Assembly: GCA_016932255.1 (NCBI GenBank)
Contig: JAFGDE010000008.1
Span: 1-64,000, forward strand
Length of the DNA stretch: 64,000 nucleotides
Origin: Candidatus Saganbacteria bacterium
Lineage (GTDB): Bacteria; Margulisbacteria; WOR-1; O2-12-FULL-45-9
Reading direction: 5' to 3'
Below, in pieces: positions 55,699 to 64,000 of this stretch. Within the stretch, counting starts at the first letter, position 1. Every line of letters starts with the position of its first letter. The notes below the pieces were generated by a model. It did not search any database and was not told the DNA's origin. It worked only from the letters and a program-made list of their open reading frames with translations. The position numbers and the translations under genes were made by a program.

Positions 55699-56129
55699 CA
55701 AAAGTAACGGCAAAAGTAAAATGGGTCAGGATCGGTCCGCGCAAGTTAGCGCGGCTGGTCGATCTGGTCCGGGGCAAACAGGCCCTGGCAGCCGTGACCA
55801 TGCTGCGGTTCATGCCGCAGAAAGGCGCGCGTGTTCTGGAAAAGGCGATCAGATCCGCTCTGGCCAATGCCAAGAACAATTTTAAACTTGAAGAAGAGAG
55901 CTTGATTGTGAGCGAAGCTTATGTCAACAAGGCCGTGACCATGCGGCGCTGGCAGCCCAGGGCCCGCGGCAGGATCTTCCCGATCAACAAACGGACCAGC
56001 CATCTGACGGTCTGCCTTGGCCAGCCCAAGGCGGTTCAGGCGGAACCAAAAGAGGCGCCGGCCAAGGCAAAAGCCCCGGCCAAGAGAACAACGAGAAAGA
56101 AAAAATCAGCTAAGGAGGCAAAGGCTTAA
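55695..56129 (+). CDS. rplV: 50S ribosomal protein L22 with Ala/Lys-rich C-terminal tail
   Basis: 144 residues against the usual ~110. The core ([22 protein letters not shown] to [10 protein letters not shown]) is normal; about 30 extra C-terminal residues are rich in Ala, Lys, Pro and Glu ([20 protein letters not shown]). Such tails occur in several lineages; here similar tails appear on other r-proteins too. Confidence 0.95.
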   Translation: MTKVTAKVKWVRIGPRKLARLVDLVRGKQALAAVTMLRFMPQKGARVLEKAIRSALANAKNNFKLEEESLIVSEAYVNKAVTMRRWQPRARGRIFPINKRTSHLTVCLGQPKAVQAEPKEAPAKAKAPAKRTTRKKKSAKEAKA

Positions 56130-56851
56130 TGGGCCAGAAGATACACCCGAAAGGACTGCGGATCGGCGTGATCGAGAACTGGGACAGTTTTTGGTTCGCC
56201 AGTGATCTTGAATATTCAAAATATCTGGCTGAGGACCAGGAGCTCAGGAAATACCTGAAGACCCATCTGTTCAAGGCCGGTATTGCCCGCATTTTCATCG
56301 GCCGCAAGGCTAACCAGATCGAGATAGATATTCATACGGCAAGACCGGGCTTGATCATCGGTAAAGGCGGCCGTGAGGTCTCGGCGATCCGCGAAACACT
56401 GGCTAAAAGGACCGGCAAGCAGGTCCAGCTTAATGTCCATGAAGTGCCGAAACCCGAAGCCAATGCCGTGCTGGTCGCAGAATTCGTCGCTTCCCAGCTG
56501 GAAAGACGCATCTCTTATCGCCGGGCCATGAAACAGGCTGTTGCCAAGGCTTTGCGCGCCGGCGGTAAAGGCGTTAAGATCCGCTGCGCCGGCCGTTTAG
56601 GCGGTTCTGAGATAGCTAGAAAAGAATGGTATCGTGTTGGGCGGGTCCCGTTGCACACCCTGCGGGCTAATATAGATTACGGCACGGCTGAGGCCATGAC
56701 CATGTACGGCAAGATCGGTGTCAAGGTCTGGGTCTTCAAGGGTGAAGTGCTTAAGGAAAGAGTTCGGGGCGGGCAGGCTAAACAGGCTGAAGCCGCTGTC
56801 CAGGCGCCTGGAACAGCTCAGCCTGAAGCTGTTGTCGCTGAGAAAGGATAA
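56129..56851 (+). CDS. rpsC: 30S ribosomal protein S3
   Basis: 240 residues. [22 protein letters not shown] domain with [11 protein letters not shown], then [18 protein letters not shown] and [23 protein letters not shown] Gln/Ala/Val-rich tail of about 25 residues follows. It overlaps rplV by one base. Confidence 0.97.
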   Translation: MGQKIHPKGLRIGVIENWDSFWFASDLEYSKYLAEDQELRKYLKTHLFKAGIARIFIGRKANQIEIDIHTARPGLIIGKGGREVSAIRETLAKRTGKQVQLNVHEVPKPEANAVLVAEFVASQLERRISYRRAMKQAVAKALRAGGKGVKIRCAGRLGGSEIARKEWYRVGRVPLHTLRANIDYGTAEAMTMYGKIGVKVWVFKGEVLKERVRGGQAKQAEAAVQAPGTAQPEAVVAEKG

Positions 56852-56856
56852 GTTTA

Positions 56857-57267
56857 ATGGTCCTGTTCCCTGCAAAAACCAGATATCGCAAACATCAGCG
56901 CAGACGCCTGCGCGGCAAGGCTTCGGCCGGCGCCACGGTCAACTTTGGCGAGTATGGCCTGCAGTCAATGGAATGCGCTTATCTGACGACCAACCAAATT
57001 GAGTCGGCCAGGAAAGCGATGACGCATTATCTTAAGCGCGGCGGCAAGGTCTGGGTTCGGGTGCTGGCCGACAGGGTCAGGACCGAGCGAGCTGCTGAGA
57101 CCAGGATGGGCGGCGGTAAAGGGGCTCCGATCGCTTTTGTGGCGCCGGTCAGGCAGGGTCACATTCTCTTTGAGATCGGCGGAACGAATGAAGATTCTGC
57201 CAAACAGGCCTTGAAGCTGGCCGGTTTCAAACTGCCGATAAAAACGAGGTTCGTGGTGAAGCAATGA
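56857..57267 (+). CDS. rplP: 50S ribosomal protein L16
   Basis: 136 residues. KTRYRKHQRRRLRGKASAG, YGLQSMECAYLTTNQIESARKAMTHYLKRGGKVWVRV and the ETRMGGGKGAP loop are standard. The stop overlaps rpmC by 4 bp. Confidence 0.97.
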   Translation: MVLFPAKTRYRKHQRRRLRGKASAGATVNFGEYGLQSMECAYLTTNQIESARKAMTHYLKRGGKVWVRVLADRVRTERAAETRMGGGKGAPIAFVAPVRQGHILFEIGGTNEDSAKQALKLAGFKLPIKTRFVVKQ

Positions 57268-57455
57268 AGATCGCGGAATTAAAAGAGCTTAATAAGGACG
57301 AACTGCATAAAAGAGTGGAAGACCTGCGGCAGCAATTAATGCTGGCAAGGTTCGCCAAGGTCAATCAGCAGCTCAAGAATCCCTTGAAATTAAGGCAACT
57401 GCGCCGTGATATCGCGCGCGCTCTCACGGTCATCCGTGAGAAAGGAGACAAGTAA
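57264..57455 (+). CDS. rpmC: 50S ribosomal protein L29
   Basis: 63 residues. MKIAELKELNKDELHKRVEDLRQQLMLARF and the second helix LRQLRRDIARALTVIREK form the usual helical hairpin at the tunnel exit. Confidence 0.95.
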   Translation: MKIAELKELNKDELHKRVEDLRQQLMLARFAKVNQQLKNPLKLRQLRRDIARALTVIREKGDK

Positions 57456-57456
57456 A

Positions 57457-57798
57457 TTGGATAGAGGCAAGAGAAAGATCAGGACAGGGGTCGTCATCAG
57501 CAATAGAATGCAGAAGACCGTGGTCGTTGAGACCGAAAGGGTCTTCCGCCATCCTTTGGTCAAGAAGGTCGTTCGGGCCAACCGCAGGCTCAAGGCCCAT
57601 GATGAACAGAATGTCTGCCAGCCCGGGGATATTGTTGAAGTGATGGAAACACGGCCGCTGTCCCGTGATAAGCGCTGGCGCGTCATCAAGGTCGTAGGTA
57701 AGGGCAAGCTCAGCTTGCATGAACGGCCCAAGAAACACGACGCCAGCGAGAAACCGGCTGAAGCAGGTAAGGAGGCAGAGCTTGATCCAACCGCGTAG
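57457..57798 (+). CDS. rpsQ: 30S ribosomal protein S17
   Basis: 113 residues from TTG 57457, preceded by AAGGAG. The core [35 protein letters not shown] to [14 protein letters not shown] is normal; a polar tail of about 30 residues follows ([20 protein letters not shown]). It overlaps rplN by 17 bp. Confidence 0.93.
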   Translation: MDRGKRKIRTGVVISNRMQKTVVVETERVFRHPLVKKVVRANRRLKAHDEQNVCQPGDIVEVMETRPLSRDKRWRVIKVVGKGKLSLHERPKKHDASEKPAEAGKEAELDPTA

Positions 57799-58150
57799 TA
57801 TACTGCAGGTCGCAGACAATACCGGAGCACGCAAGGTCATGTGTATCCGGGTGTTGGGCGGGTCCAACCGGCGCTATGCAGGCGTGGGCGATATCATTGT
57901 CGGCGTGGTCAAGGATGCCTTGCCCAACATGGCCGTCAAGAAGAGCGAAATTGTCCATTGCGTGATCGTGCGCGCGCGCAAGCCGTTGCGCCGGCCGGAT
58001 GGGTCGTATGTGACATTTGATGATAATGCTGTGGTCATTATCACCAAGGAAAAAAGCCCTCGCGGCACCAGGGTCTTTGGTCCGGTCGCCAGGGAATTGC
58101 GCGACAAGGATTTTATGAAAATAATCTCGCTGGCGCCAGAGGTAGTTTAA
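57782..58150 (+). CDS. rplN: 50S ribosomal protein L14
   Basis: 122 residues, exactly the usual length, from TTG 57782 with AAGGAGG upstream. [27 protein letters not shown] and [27 protein letters not shown] are family ends. The ribosome site and start lie within the rpsQ tail. Confidence 0.96.
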   Translation: MIQPRSILQVADNTGARKVMCIRVLGGSNRRYAGVGDIIVGVVKDALPNMAVKKSEIVHCVIVRARKPLRRPDGSYVTFDDNAVVIITKEKSPRGTRVFGPVARELRDKDFMKIISLAPEVV

Positions 58151-58155
58151 ATATC

Positions 58156-58467
58156 ATGGCAAAACTAAAAATAAAAAAAGGCGATATGGTACTGGTCCTG
58201 TCCGGCAAGGACAAGGATAAAAAAGGCAAGGTAATTGAAGTCCGGCCCAAGGATGGGACCGTCATCGTTGAGCGGATAAATGTAGCAAAAAGACATCAGC
58301 GGCCCAGCCGGAATTTCCAGGGCGGGATTATAGAAAAAGCTCTACCGCTGTGCGTTTCCAATGTCATGCTGGTCTGTCCGCGCTGTTCCGAACCGGCCAG
58401 GGTGAAGCGCCAGGCAGGCAACCGGGTTTGCGGCCGCTGTAAAGAAGTTGTGGATAAGGTGAAATAA
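58156..58467 (+). CDS. rplX: 50S ribosomal protein L24, zinc-finger form
   Basis: 103 residues. The KOW motif ([20 protein letters not shown]) is followed by a C-terminal zinc-finger: CPRC...CGRC, the C+ variant also seen in some other bacteria such as Thermus. Confidence 0.95.
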   Translation: MAKLKIKKGDMVLVLSGKDKDKKGKVIEVRPKDGTVIVERINVAKRHQRPSRNFQGGIIEKALPLCVSNVMLVCPRCSEPARVKRQAGNRVCGRCKEVVDKVK

Positions 58468-58469
58468 GT

Positions 58470-59015
58470 ATGTCAGTCTTAAAGCAAAAATTTGACAAAG
58501 AGATCAGACCCGCTATGTTAAAGAGCGGGGAATTCGATAATATCATGAGAGTGCCGCGCCTGGTCAAGGTCGTGATCAACCGCGGCGTCGGCGAAGCCAG
58601 AGAGAACTCCAAGGCCATCGACGTTTCAGCCAAAGAGCTGGCGGACATCACCGGCCAGAAGCCGCTGATGCGCCTGGCTAAAAAGGCTATTGCGACCTTT
58701 AAGATAAAGCAGAACATGCCAATCGGCCTTAAAGTCACCTTGCGTGGTGAGCGGATGTTTGATTTTGTCAATAAGTTGATCAATATTACTTTACCGAAGA
58801 TCAGGGATTTTAAAGGCGTTAATCCCAAATCATTTGACGGCCGGGGCAATTACACCCTCGGCATCAAAGAGCAGCTGATCTTTCCGGAAGTCGATTACGA
58901 AAAGGTCGATCGGATCCGCGGCATGGATATCACATTTGTCACGACCGCTAGGAACGATCAGGAAGCCAGAAAACTCTTGGAGGCATTGGGCATGCCTTTT
59001 CGGAAGGAGTCCTAG
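58470..59015 (+). CDS. rplE: 50S ribosomal protein L5
   Basis: 181 residues. [39 protein letters not shown], and [43 protein letters not shown] are typical. Binds 5S rRNA. Confidence 0.97.
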   Translation: MSVLKQKFDKEIRPAMLKSGEFDNIMRVPRLVKVVINRGVGEARENSKAIDVSAKELADITGQKPLMRLAKKAIATFKIKQNMPIGLKVTLRGERMFDFVNKLINITLPKIRDFKGVNPKSFDGRGNYTLGIKEQLIFPEVDYEKVDRIRGMDITFVTTARNDQEARKLLEALGMPFRKES

Positions 59016-59020
59016 ACCAG

Positions 59021-59206
59021 ATGGCGAAAAAATGCTGGTTGGAAAAACTTAAAAGAGAGCCGAAGTACGAAACTCGCCGCAAGAATCGTTGTTTTATGTG
59101 CGGACGGGCTCGAGGGTATATCAGAAAATTCAACATTTGCAGGATATGTTTCCGCAAACTGGCTCACAAGGGCGAACTGCCCGGTGTGACCAAGGCGAGT
59201 TGGTAG
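59021..59206 (+). CDS. rpsZ: 30S ribosomal protein S14 type Z (zinc)
   Basis: 61 residues, the short zinc-binding form: [38 protein letters not shown] carries two CxxC pairs. No long S14 copy is in the window. Confidence 0.96.
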   Translation: MAKKCWLEKLKREPKYETRRKNRCFMCGRARGYIRKFNICRICFRKLAHKGELPGVTKASW

Positions 59207-59240
59207 AGCATTTTGATAGGTTCAATGCAAGGAGGAGCAG

Positions 59241-59633
59241 ATGAACGACCCGATAGCTGATATGTTGATCAGGATCAAGAACGCCCAAGGAGTGCGCAAG
59301 GAGACCGTTGACCTGCCTCATTCCCGGCTTCGAGAGGAAGTTGCCAGGGTTTTGGTCGAAGAAGGCTATCTGGCTAAAGTTGATGCCATGAAGCGGATGG
59401 AAAAGAAATTCCTGCGCTTATCGCTCAAATACGGCCAGGATAAAAAAGGCATTATCAAGGGATTAAGACGGGTGAGCAAGCCGGGCCGCAGGGTTTACTC
59501 TGATTCTTGCTCCTTGCCCCGCATTCAGGCCGGCTTTGGCACGGCTGTTTTATCAACCTCTCGCGGCATTATGACCGATGAAGCGGCGCGCACTGAAAAG
59601 GTCGGCGGCGAAGTGCTGTGCTACATTTGGTGA
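59241..59633 (+). CDS. rpsH: 30S ribosomal protein S8
   Basis: 130 residues. NDPIADMLIRIKNAQ and the C-terminal STSRGIMTDEAARTEKVGGEVLCYIW are standard. A perfect AAGGAGG precedes the ATG. S8 is the spc-operon autorepressor in Escherichia coli. Confidence 0.97.
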   Translation: MNDPIADMLIRIKNAQGVRKETVDLPHSRLREEVARVLVEEGYLAKVDAMKRMEKKFLRLSLKYGQDKKGIIKGLRRVSKPGRRVYSDSCSLPRIQAGFGTAVLSTSRGIMTDEAARTEKVGGEVLCYIW

Positions 59634-59640
59634 AGCAACA

Positions 59641-60195
59641 ATGGGCAGAATAGGCAAAAGAACATTAGATATTCCAAAAGGTGTAGAGATCAAGGTCATC
59701 GACGGAGTTGTTGAGGTTAAAGGACCTAAGGGGACCTTGAAGCAGGCTTATGATCACGCGATCAAGGTCGAGGTTAAAGACGGAAAAGTGACAACCAACT
59801 ACAGCGGCAAGGACCCTCAGCGGCTGGCCATGCAGGGATTGTATAACAGCCTGTTGCTAAATATGATCAACGGCGTGACCAAAGGTTTTGAGAAGAAACT
59901 GGAAATGGTCGGTGTCGGTTACCGCGTAGCCAAACAAGGCAAGAATCTCAATCTGAGCATAGGATTTTCTCACCCGGTATTGATCGAGGCTCCGGCAGGG
60001 ATAGAGTTTCAAGTCGAGGGCCAGAACAAGATAACGGTGCAGGGTGTCGATAGGCAGCTTGTCGGTGAAGTGGCGGCCAAGATCAGGCGCGTTAGAGAGG
60101 TTGAGCCGTATAAGGGCAAGGGCATCAAATATGCCGGCGAACATGTCAGGAAGAAAGCCGGAAAAGCTGCCAAGGCAGCCGGAGGGGCGGCATAA
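59641..60195 (+). CDS. rplF: 50S ribosomal protein L6
   Basis: 184 residues from ATG 59641 ([20 protein letters not shown]). [19 protein letters not shown] and [25 protein letters not shown] are standard; it ends in a short Ala-rich tail. Earlier in-frame codons lie inside rpsH. Confidence 0.96.
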   Translation: MGRIGKRTLDIPKGVEIKVIDGVVEVKGPKGTLKQAYDHAIKVEVKDGKVTTNYSGKDPQRLAMQGLYNSLLLNMINGVTKGFEKKLEMVGVGYRVAKQGKNLNLSIGFSHPVLIEAPAGIEFQVEGQNKITVQGVDRQLVGEVAAKIRRVREVEPYKGKGIKYAGEHVRKKAGKAAKAAGGAA

Positions 60196-60503
60196 TGGGT
60201 AAGAGCAGGAAAAGGATTATCGGCACTAAAGACAGACCAAGGCTGTCTGTCTGCAGAAGCCTGAAGAATATCCATGTTCAGATCATCAACGATCTTGAAG
60301 GTAAGACGCTGGCAGCCGCTTCAAGCCTCAAGATAAAGAAAGGCGGTAATATCGCTGCTGCCAAGGCCGTCGGCGAAGAGATCGCCAAGAAAGCCAAGTC
60401 AGCCGGTATCACCCAGGTGGTCTTTGACAGGGGAACATCACAATATCATGGCCGGGTCAAGGCTTTAGCCGAAGCGGCCCGTGAAGGAGGATTGCTCTTT
60501 TGA
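60195..60503 (+). CDS. rplR: 50S ribosomal protein L18 (short)
   Basis: 102 residues, about 15 fewer than usual; the basic N-terminal arm is missing and the protein starts [19 protein letters not shown]. The 5S-binding core and end [26 protein letters not shown] are intact. The ATG shares one base with the rplF stop. Confidence 0.95.
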   Translation: MGKSRKRIIGTKDRPRLSVCRSLKNIHVQIINDLEGKTLAAASSLKIKKGGNIAAAKAVGEEIAKKAKSAGITQVVFDRGTSQYHGRVKALAEAAREGGLLF

Positions 60504-61036
60504 TCGCAGATAGAGGCAGAGATAGAGACAGGGGCCGCGACAGGGACAAGGACCAGGAATTCAAGGAAAAGGTCGTTCAGATCAGACGCGTGACCAAGGT
60601 CGTTAAAGGCGGCAAGAAAATGGGTTTCCGCGCGGTCGTGGTAGTGGGTGACATGAAATATCGTGTCGGTCTGGGCATTGGCAAGGCGGCAGAGGTAGCC
60701 TCGGCCATCCGTAAGGGTGTTGAGGCAGCTAAAAAGAACCTGATTGAGATCACGCAGGTCGAAGGGACCCTGCCGCATGATATCCAAGGAGATTTCAGCG
60801 CCAGCCAGGTTATGTTGCGGGCCGCGCCTCCCGGCACCGGGGTTATCGCCGGCGGTGCTGTTCGTACCATTTTGGAATTAGCCGGATTGAAGAACGTTGT
60901 GGCCAAGTCCATTGGTTCCAACAATGCCATCAATGTGGCCAGGGCAACGCTGGCTGCTCTGACCGGTCTAAAGGACAAGGCTAAGGTCGAAGAATTGCGC
61001 GGTAAGGAGCTTAAAGTCGATTATGTTACAGCTTAA
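60500..61036 (+). CDS. rpsE: 30S ribosomal protein S5
   Basis: 178 residues from TTG 60500, overlapping the rplR stop, with GAAGGAGG upstream. An unusual Arg/Asp repeat ([15 protein letters not shown]) precedes the normal S5 core ([49 protein letters not shown]). rplO follows directly, with no rpmD between. Confidence 0.96.
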   Translation: MIADRGRDRDRGRDRDKDQEFKEKVVQIRRVTKVVKGGKKMGFRAVVVVGDMKYRVGLGIGKAAEVASAIRKGVEAAKKNLIEITQVEGTLPHDIQGDFSASQVMLRAAPPGTGVIAGGAVRTILELAGLKNVVAKSIGSNNAINVARATLAALTGLKDKAKVEELRGKELKVDYVTA

Positions 61037-61439
61037 CCAGCTTAAAACGAATAAGGGTGCCAAGAAGAAGAAAAAAAGGGTAGGCCGGGGCACCAGTTCC
61101 GGTACCGGTAAAACCTGCGGCCGCGGACACAAGGGACAAAAGAGCCGCAGCGGCGGGACAAAAGGCAAGCGTTTCGAAGGCGGACAGACGCCGCTTTACC
61201 GCCGGCTGCCCAAGCGCGGTTTCAAGAACTATCCTTTCAAGAAGACCTATCAGATCATTAATGTTGCTGACCTCAACAATTATAACGGCGAGATCAGCAA
61301 GGAAACACTTGGTATCAGCGGGCTGTTGAAAGTATTGGGTGATGGCGAGCTTAAAAAAGCCCTGACGGTCAAGGCTGACAAGTTCTCGAAGTCGGCCAAG
61401 GAGAAGATCGAGGCGGCTGGAGGCAAATGTTTAACGTAA
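61023..61439 (+). CDS. rplO: 50S ribosomal protein L15
   Basis: 138 residues. [31 protein letters not shown] and [19 protein letters not shown] are standard. The ATG lies 14 bp inside rpsE and the stop overlaps secY by 13 bp. Confidence 0.96.
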   Translation: MLQLNQLKTNKGAKKKKKRVGRGTSSGTGKTCGRGHKGQKSRSGGTKGKRFEGGQTPLYRRLPKRGFKNYPFKKTYQIINVADLNNYNGEISKETLGISGLLKVLGDGELKKALTVKADKFSKSAKEKIEAAGGKCLT

Positions 61440-62683
61440 TCTCCGGCATCTTCAATATCCACGACCTGAGGAAGAAGTTCCTCTACACGTTGGGGATGAT
61501 CATTCTTTTCCGGCTGGGCGCGCACATCCCGGTCGCGGGTATTGATTCGGCCAAGCTGGCCAACCTGTTCGGGCAGAACAATCTGCTGGGATTCCTTGAT
61601 CTGTTCTCTGGCGGCGCTTTGATGCGGTTCTCGATCTTTGCCATGGGGATCGTGCCCTACATCAACGCGTCGATCATCATGCAGCTGCTGCAGGTGGTCA
61701 TACCTCAGTTGGAAGAGCTGGCCAAGGAAGGCGAGTCAGGGCGGAAGCAGATCGCCAGGATCACCCGTTATTTGACGGTCGTGCTGGCGGCTTTCCAGGC
61801 TTTCGGCATGTCTTTCTGGATGAGGGGCGCGATGCTGGATGGGTATAATTTTGTGTTCTTTTTGATCGGCACGATCATTTCATTGACTGCCGGCAGCACC
61901 TTGGTAATGTGGTTTTCCGAACTGATCACCGAGCATGGCATCGGTAACGGTGCCTCTTTGATCATCTTTGTCGGTATCGTGGCTCGCATCCCTGCCTACA
62001 TTGCTCAGACCGTTACTTTAATCAAGGGCGGCGCTTCGCTGATCGGCGTGGTTATCCTATTGATCTCGTTCCTGATCATGATCATGGCAATAGTCGTGGT
62101 CCAGGAAGGACAGCGGCGGATCCAGGTCCAATATGCCAAGCGGATAGTCGGCCGGAAAATGTACGGCGGGCAGAGCACTTTTATCCCGCTCAGGATCAAC
62201 CAGGGCGGCGTTATCCCGATTATCTTCGCCTCATCGGTCCTGCTTTTTCCGGCAACGATCGCTCAGTTCATCCCGGCGCTACAGCCGATCGTCGGCTGGT
62301 TCTCGCCTTCAGGCGGGCTGTACATGGTGTTCTTTTTCTTGTTGATCTTCTTTTTTACGTATTTTTATACCGCCATTACGTTCAACCCGGTCGAGCTGGC
62401 GGATAACATCAAGAAGTACGGCGGGTTCATCATGGGGATCAGGCCTGGCAAGCCAACGGCCCAGTATCTGGAGTATGTGATCTCCAGGCTGACACTGGTT
62501 GGTGCCCTGTTCCTGTCCGGCGTAGCCATTATCCCTGGCATAGTCGAGCGGTTGACCCATATCACTTCTTTTCAAGGATTGGGGTCAACTGCTTTGCTGA
62601 TCGTGGTTGGCGTGGCCATGGACCTGGTCAGGCAGATCGAAACGCACCTGGTGACCCGGCAGTATGAGGGCCTGCTGGCATGA
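61427..62683 (+). CDS. secY: Preprotein translocase subunit SecY
   Basis: 418 residues with ten membrane helices. [12 protein letters not shown], the plug region [43 protein letters not shown], and the cytosolic loop [23 protein letters not shown] match the family. Forms the channel with SecE (39157). The stop overlaps adk by 4 bp. Confidence 0.97.
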   Translation: MFNVISGIFNIHDLRKKFLYTLGMIILFRLGAHIPVAGIDSAKLANLFGQNNLLGFLDLFSGGALMRFSIFAMGIVPYINASIIMQLLQVVIPQLEELAKEGESGRKQIARITRYLTVVLAAFQAFGMSFWMRGAMLDGYNFVFFLIGTIISLTAGSTLVMWFSELITEHGIGNGASLIIFVGIVARIPAYIAQTVTLIKGGASLIGVVILLISFLIMIMAIVVVQEGQRRIQVQYAKRIVGRKMYGGQSTFIPLRINQGGVIPIIFASSVLLFPATIAQFIPALQPIVGWFSPSGGLYMVFFFLLIFFFTYFYTAITFNPVELADNIKKYGGFIMGIRPGKPTAQYLEYVISRLTLVGALFLSGVAIIPGIVERLTHITSFQGLGSTALLIVVGVAMDLVRQIETHLVTRQYEGLLA

Positions 62684-63336
62684 TGAACTTGGTATTCTTC
62701 GGCCCGCCGGGGTCCGGCAAGGGTACCCAGGCCAAGCTGCTGGCGGAGAAGCTTAAAACGCCGCATATCTCGCTGGGGGACATTCTGAGGGAAGAGGTCA
62801 GGCAGGGCACAGAGATCGGCAAAAAGGCCGGCGAACTGATGAACGCGGGCAAGCTGGTGCCTGATGAGTTGACCATTGCCCTGACCAAGAAGAGGATCAG
62901 CCAGCCGGACTGCAAACCCGGCTTTATTCTGGATGGCTATCCGCGCTCAGCGGCACAGGCTGAAGCGCTTGATGCCATGCTCAAAGAGCTTGGCTTGAAA
63001 CTTGATAAGGTCATTTACTTCAAGGTGGATGAAGATGCGGTGGTTGAAAGATTGTCCGGCCGGCGCAGTTGCAAGGCCTGCGGCGCGGTCTTTCACATGA
63101 AGTTCAAGCCGTCCAGGGTGGCAGGCAAATGCGACGCTTGCGGCGGTGAGCTTTACCAGAGAAAAGATGACGTTGAATCGGCGATCAGAACGCGTTTTGA
63201 AGTCTATGCCAAGCAGACCGAACCGCTGCTGGAACAGTATCAGCAAAGCGGCGTGCTGGCTGAGATAAACGCTGCGGCGCCGATCGAAGAGGTTTTTAAA
63301 CGGTTGCTGACCGTTATAGGATATGACGGGAATTAA
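62680..63336 (+). CDS. adk: Adenylate kinase, zinc LID form
   Basis: 218 residues. P-loop FFGPPGSGKGTQAKLLAEK, NMP-bind region ISLGDILREEV, GFILDGYPRS, and a LID with CKACGAVFHMKF...CDACGG (four zinc cysteines). A second ATG three bases downstream is an equally possible start. The stop overlaps map by 14 bp. Confidence 0.97.
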   Translation: MMNLVFFGPPGSGKGTQAKLLAEKLKTPHISLGDILREEVRQGTEIGKKAGELMNAGKLVPDELTIALTKKRISQPDCKPGFILDGYPRSAAQAEALDAMLKELGLKLDKVIYFKVDEDAVVERLSGRRSCKACGAVFHMKFKPSRVAGKCDACGGELYQRKDDVESAIRTRFEVYAKQTEPLLEQYQQSGVLAEINAAAPIEEVFKRLLTVIGYDGN

Positions 63337-64000
63337 AATTAAGACGGCCGAGGAGATCGAAAAGATCCGGCAGGCCTGTCGCATCGTGGCCCGGGCGCTT
63401 AAACTGACAGGTAAAGAGGTCCAGCCGGGGGTCACGACAGAGTACCTTGATAGTTTTGCGGAGAGGTTGATCAGGGAAGAGGGAGCGGACCCGGTCTTTA
63501 TCGGTTACCGCGGCTACCGCCACGCGACCTGCATGTCGGTCAATGAGGAGATCGTTCACGGCATTCCGGGGAACAAGGTCCTCAAAGAAGGCGACATCAT
63601 CGGCGTGGACATCGGCTCAAAGTTCGCCGGTTATTGCGGCGATACTGCGGCGACTTTCCCGGTCGGCGAGGTCTCCAAGAAAGTGGCCAAGCTGCTTAAA
63701 ACAGGGCAGGAAGCCCTGATAGCTGGGATCCGGCAGGCCAGGGCCGGCAATCATCTGGGAGATGTGTCCGCAGCGGTCCAGAAAGTGGCTGAGAGCAAAG
63801 GCTACAGCGTGGTCCGGGAGCTTTACGGGCACGGCATCGGCGCTGACTTGCACGAGGATCCGCTTGTTCCTAACTTCGGTCGGCCGGGCGAAGGGATTGA
63901 GCTGAAAGAAGGCATGGTCCTGGCCATTGAGCCGATGCTTAATCTGGGCGGCTGGCAGATCAGGACCTTATCGGATGGTTGGACGATAGTTACGGCCGAC
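63323..64000 (+). CDS. map: Methionine aminopeptidase type I (partial, cut by window end)
   Basis: 226 residues visible from ATG 63323 (MTGIKIKTAEEIEKIRQACR), open to the last base. Metal ligands are visible in DIGSKFAGYCGDTAATF (two Asp), GHGIG (His) and AIEPM (Glu); CMSVNEEIVHGIPG carries the substrate-site histidine. The last metal glutamate lies beyond the window. Removes initiator Met; adk-map after secY is the usual order. Confidence 0.96.
   Translation, partial: MTGIKIKTAEEIEKIRQACRIVARALKLTGKEVQPGVTTEYLDSFAERLIREEGADPVFIGYRGYRHATCMSVNEEIVHGIPGNKVLKEGDIIGVDIGSKFAGYCGDTAATFPVGEVSKKVAKLLKTGQEALIAGIRQARAGNHLGDVSAAVQKVAESKGYSVVRELYGHGIGADLHEDPLVPNFGRPGEGIELKEGMVLAIEPMLNLGGWQIRTLSDGWTIVTAD

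Overview
The window is about 64 kb of gene-dense bacterial chromosome with almost no intergenic space. Several genes imply a cell with an outer membrane: apolipoprotein N-acyltransferase, LptB and an LptF/G-type permease, a type IV pilus secretin, and a beta-barrel protein ending in three SLH domains. DUF3084 and an SLH-tethered barrel suggest the lineages around Cyanobacteria. My best guess is a candidate phylum such as Margulisbacteria/WOR-1, but this cannot be proven from the sequence alone.

Layout. 1-6188 (mostly +): lnt, a convergent YqgF/RuvC-like nuclease gene, the SLH barrel protein and a large secreted protein with a FlgD-like C-terminal domain. 6190-10329 (-): an fmdB-like, trpD, lptB, lptF/G, DUF3084 operon. 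10344-13437 (+): glyQ and glyS. 13434-24095 (+): a surface-glycosylation type locus with four polytopic membrane proteins of GT-C or DUF2079 type, two GT2 glycosyltransferases, an FAD oxidoreductase and a CARDB-like membrane protein. 24110-32882 (+): a type IV pilus/type II secretion-like locus with minor pseudopilins H, then I-J-K twice, a PilM-PilN fusion, PilO, a PilP-like protein and a PilQ secretin. 32898-34468 (-): plsY and gpsA. 34654-38699 (+): efp, accB, recJ, purD. 38885-64000 (+): rpmG, tRNA-Trp, secE, nusG, rplKAJL, rpoBC, the str genes (rpsL, rpsG, fusA, without tuf), then the S10-spc genes from rpsJ to secY, adk and a truncated map. rpmD (L30) is missing from its usual place.

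Two themes stand out. First, genes that head operons are preceded by good sigma70-type promoters (TTGAAA or TTGACA, 16-17 bp spacer, TATAAT-like) whose -10 box lies only 6-9 bp before the start codon, while operon-internal genes carry Shine-Dalgarno sequences. This implies leaderless mRNAs, including two back-to-back divergent pairs; one of these pairs has overlapping -10 boxes. Second, small dispersed elements sit within or beside genes: a 20-bp palindrome, hairpins with a constant GTTCA/TGAAC loop but different stems, and 7-bp tandem arrays. Some have been absorbed into coding sequence at signal-peptide n-regions, a protein C-terminus or inside glyS.

The most unusual protein-level features are the tandemly duplicated I-J-K pseudopilin cassette, whose K proteins carry a long beta-helix-like repeat and whose second J gene lacks a normal start codon, and the PilM-PilN fusion. 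I found no CRISPR array, transposase, rRNA or phage genes.
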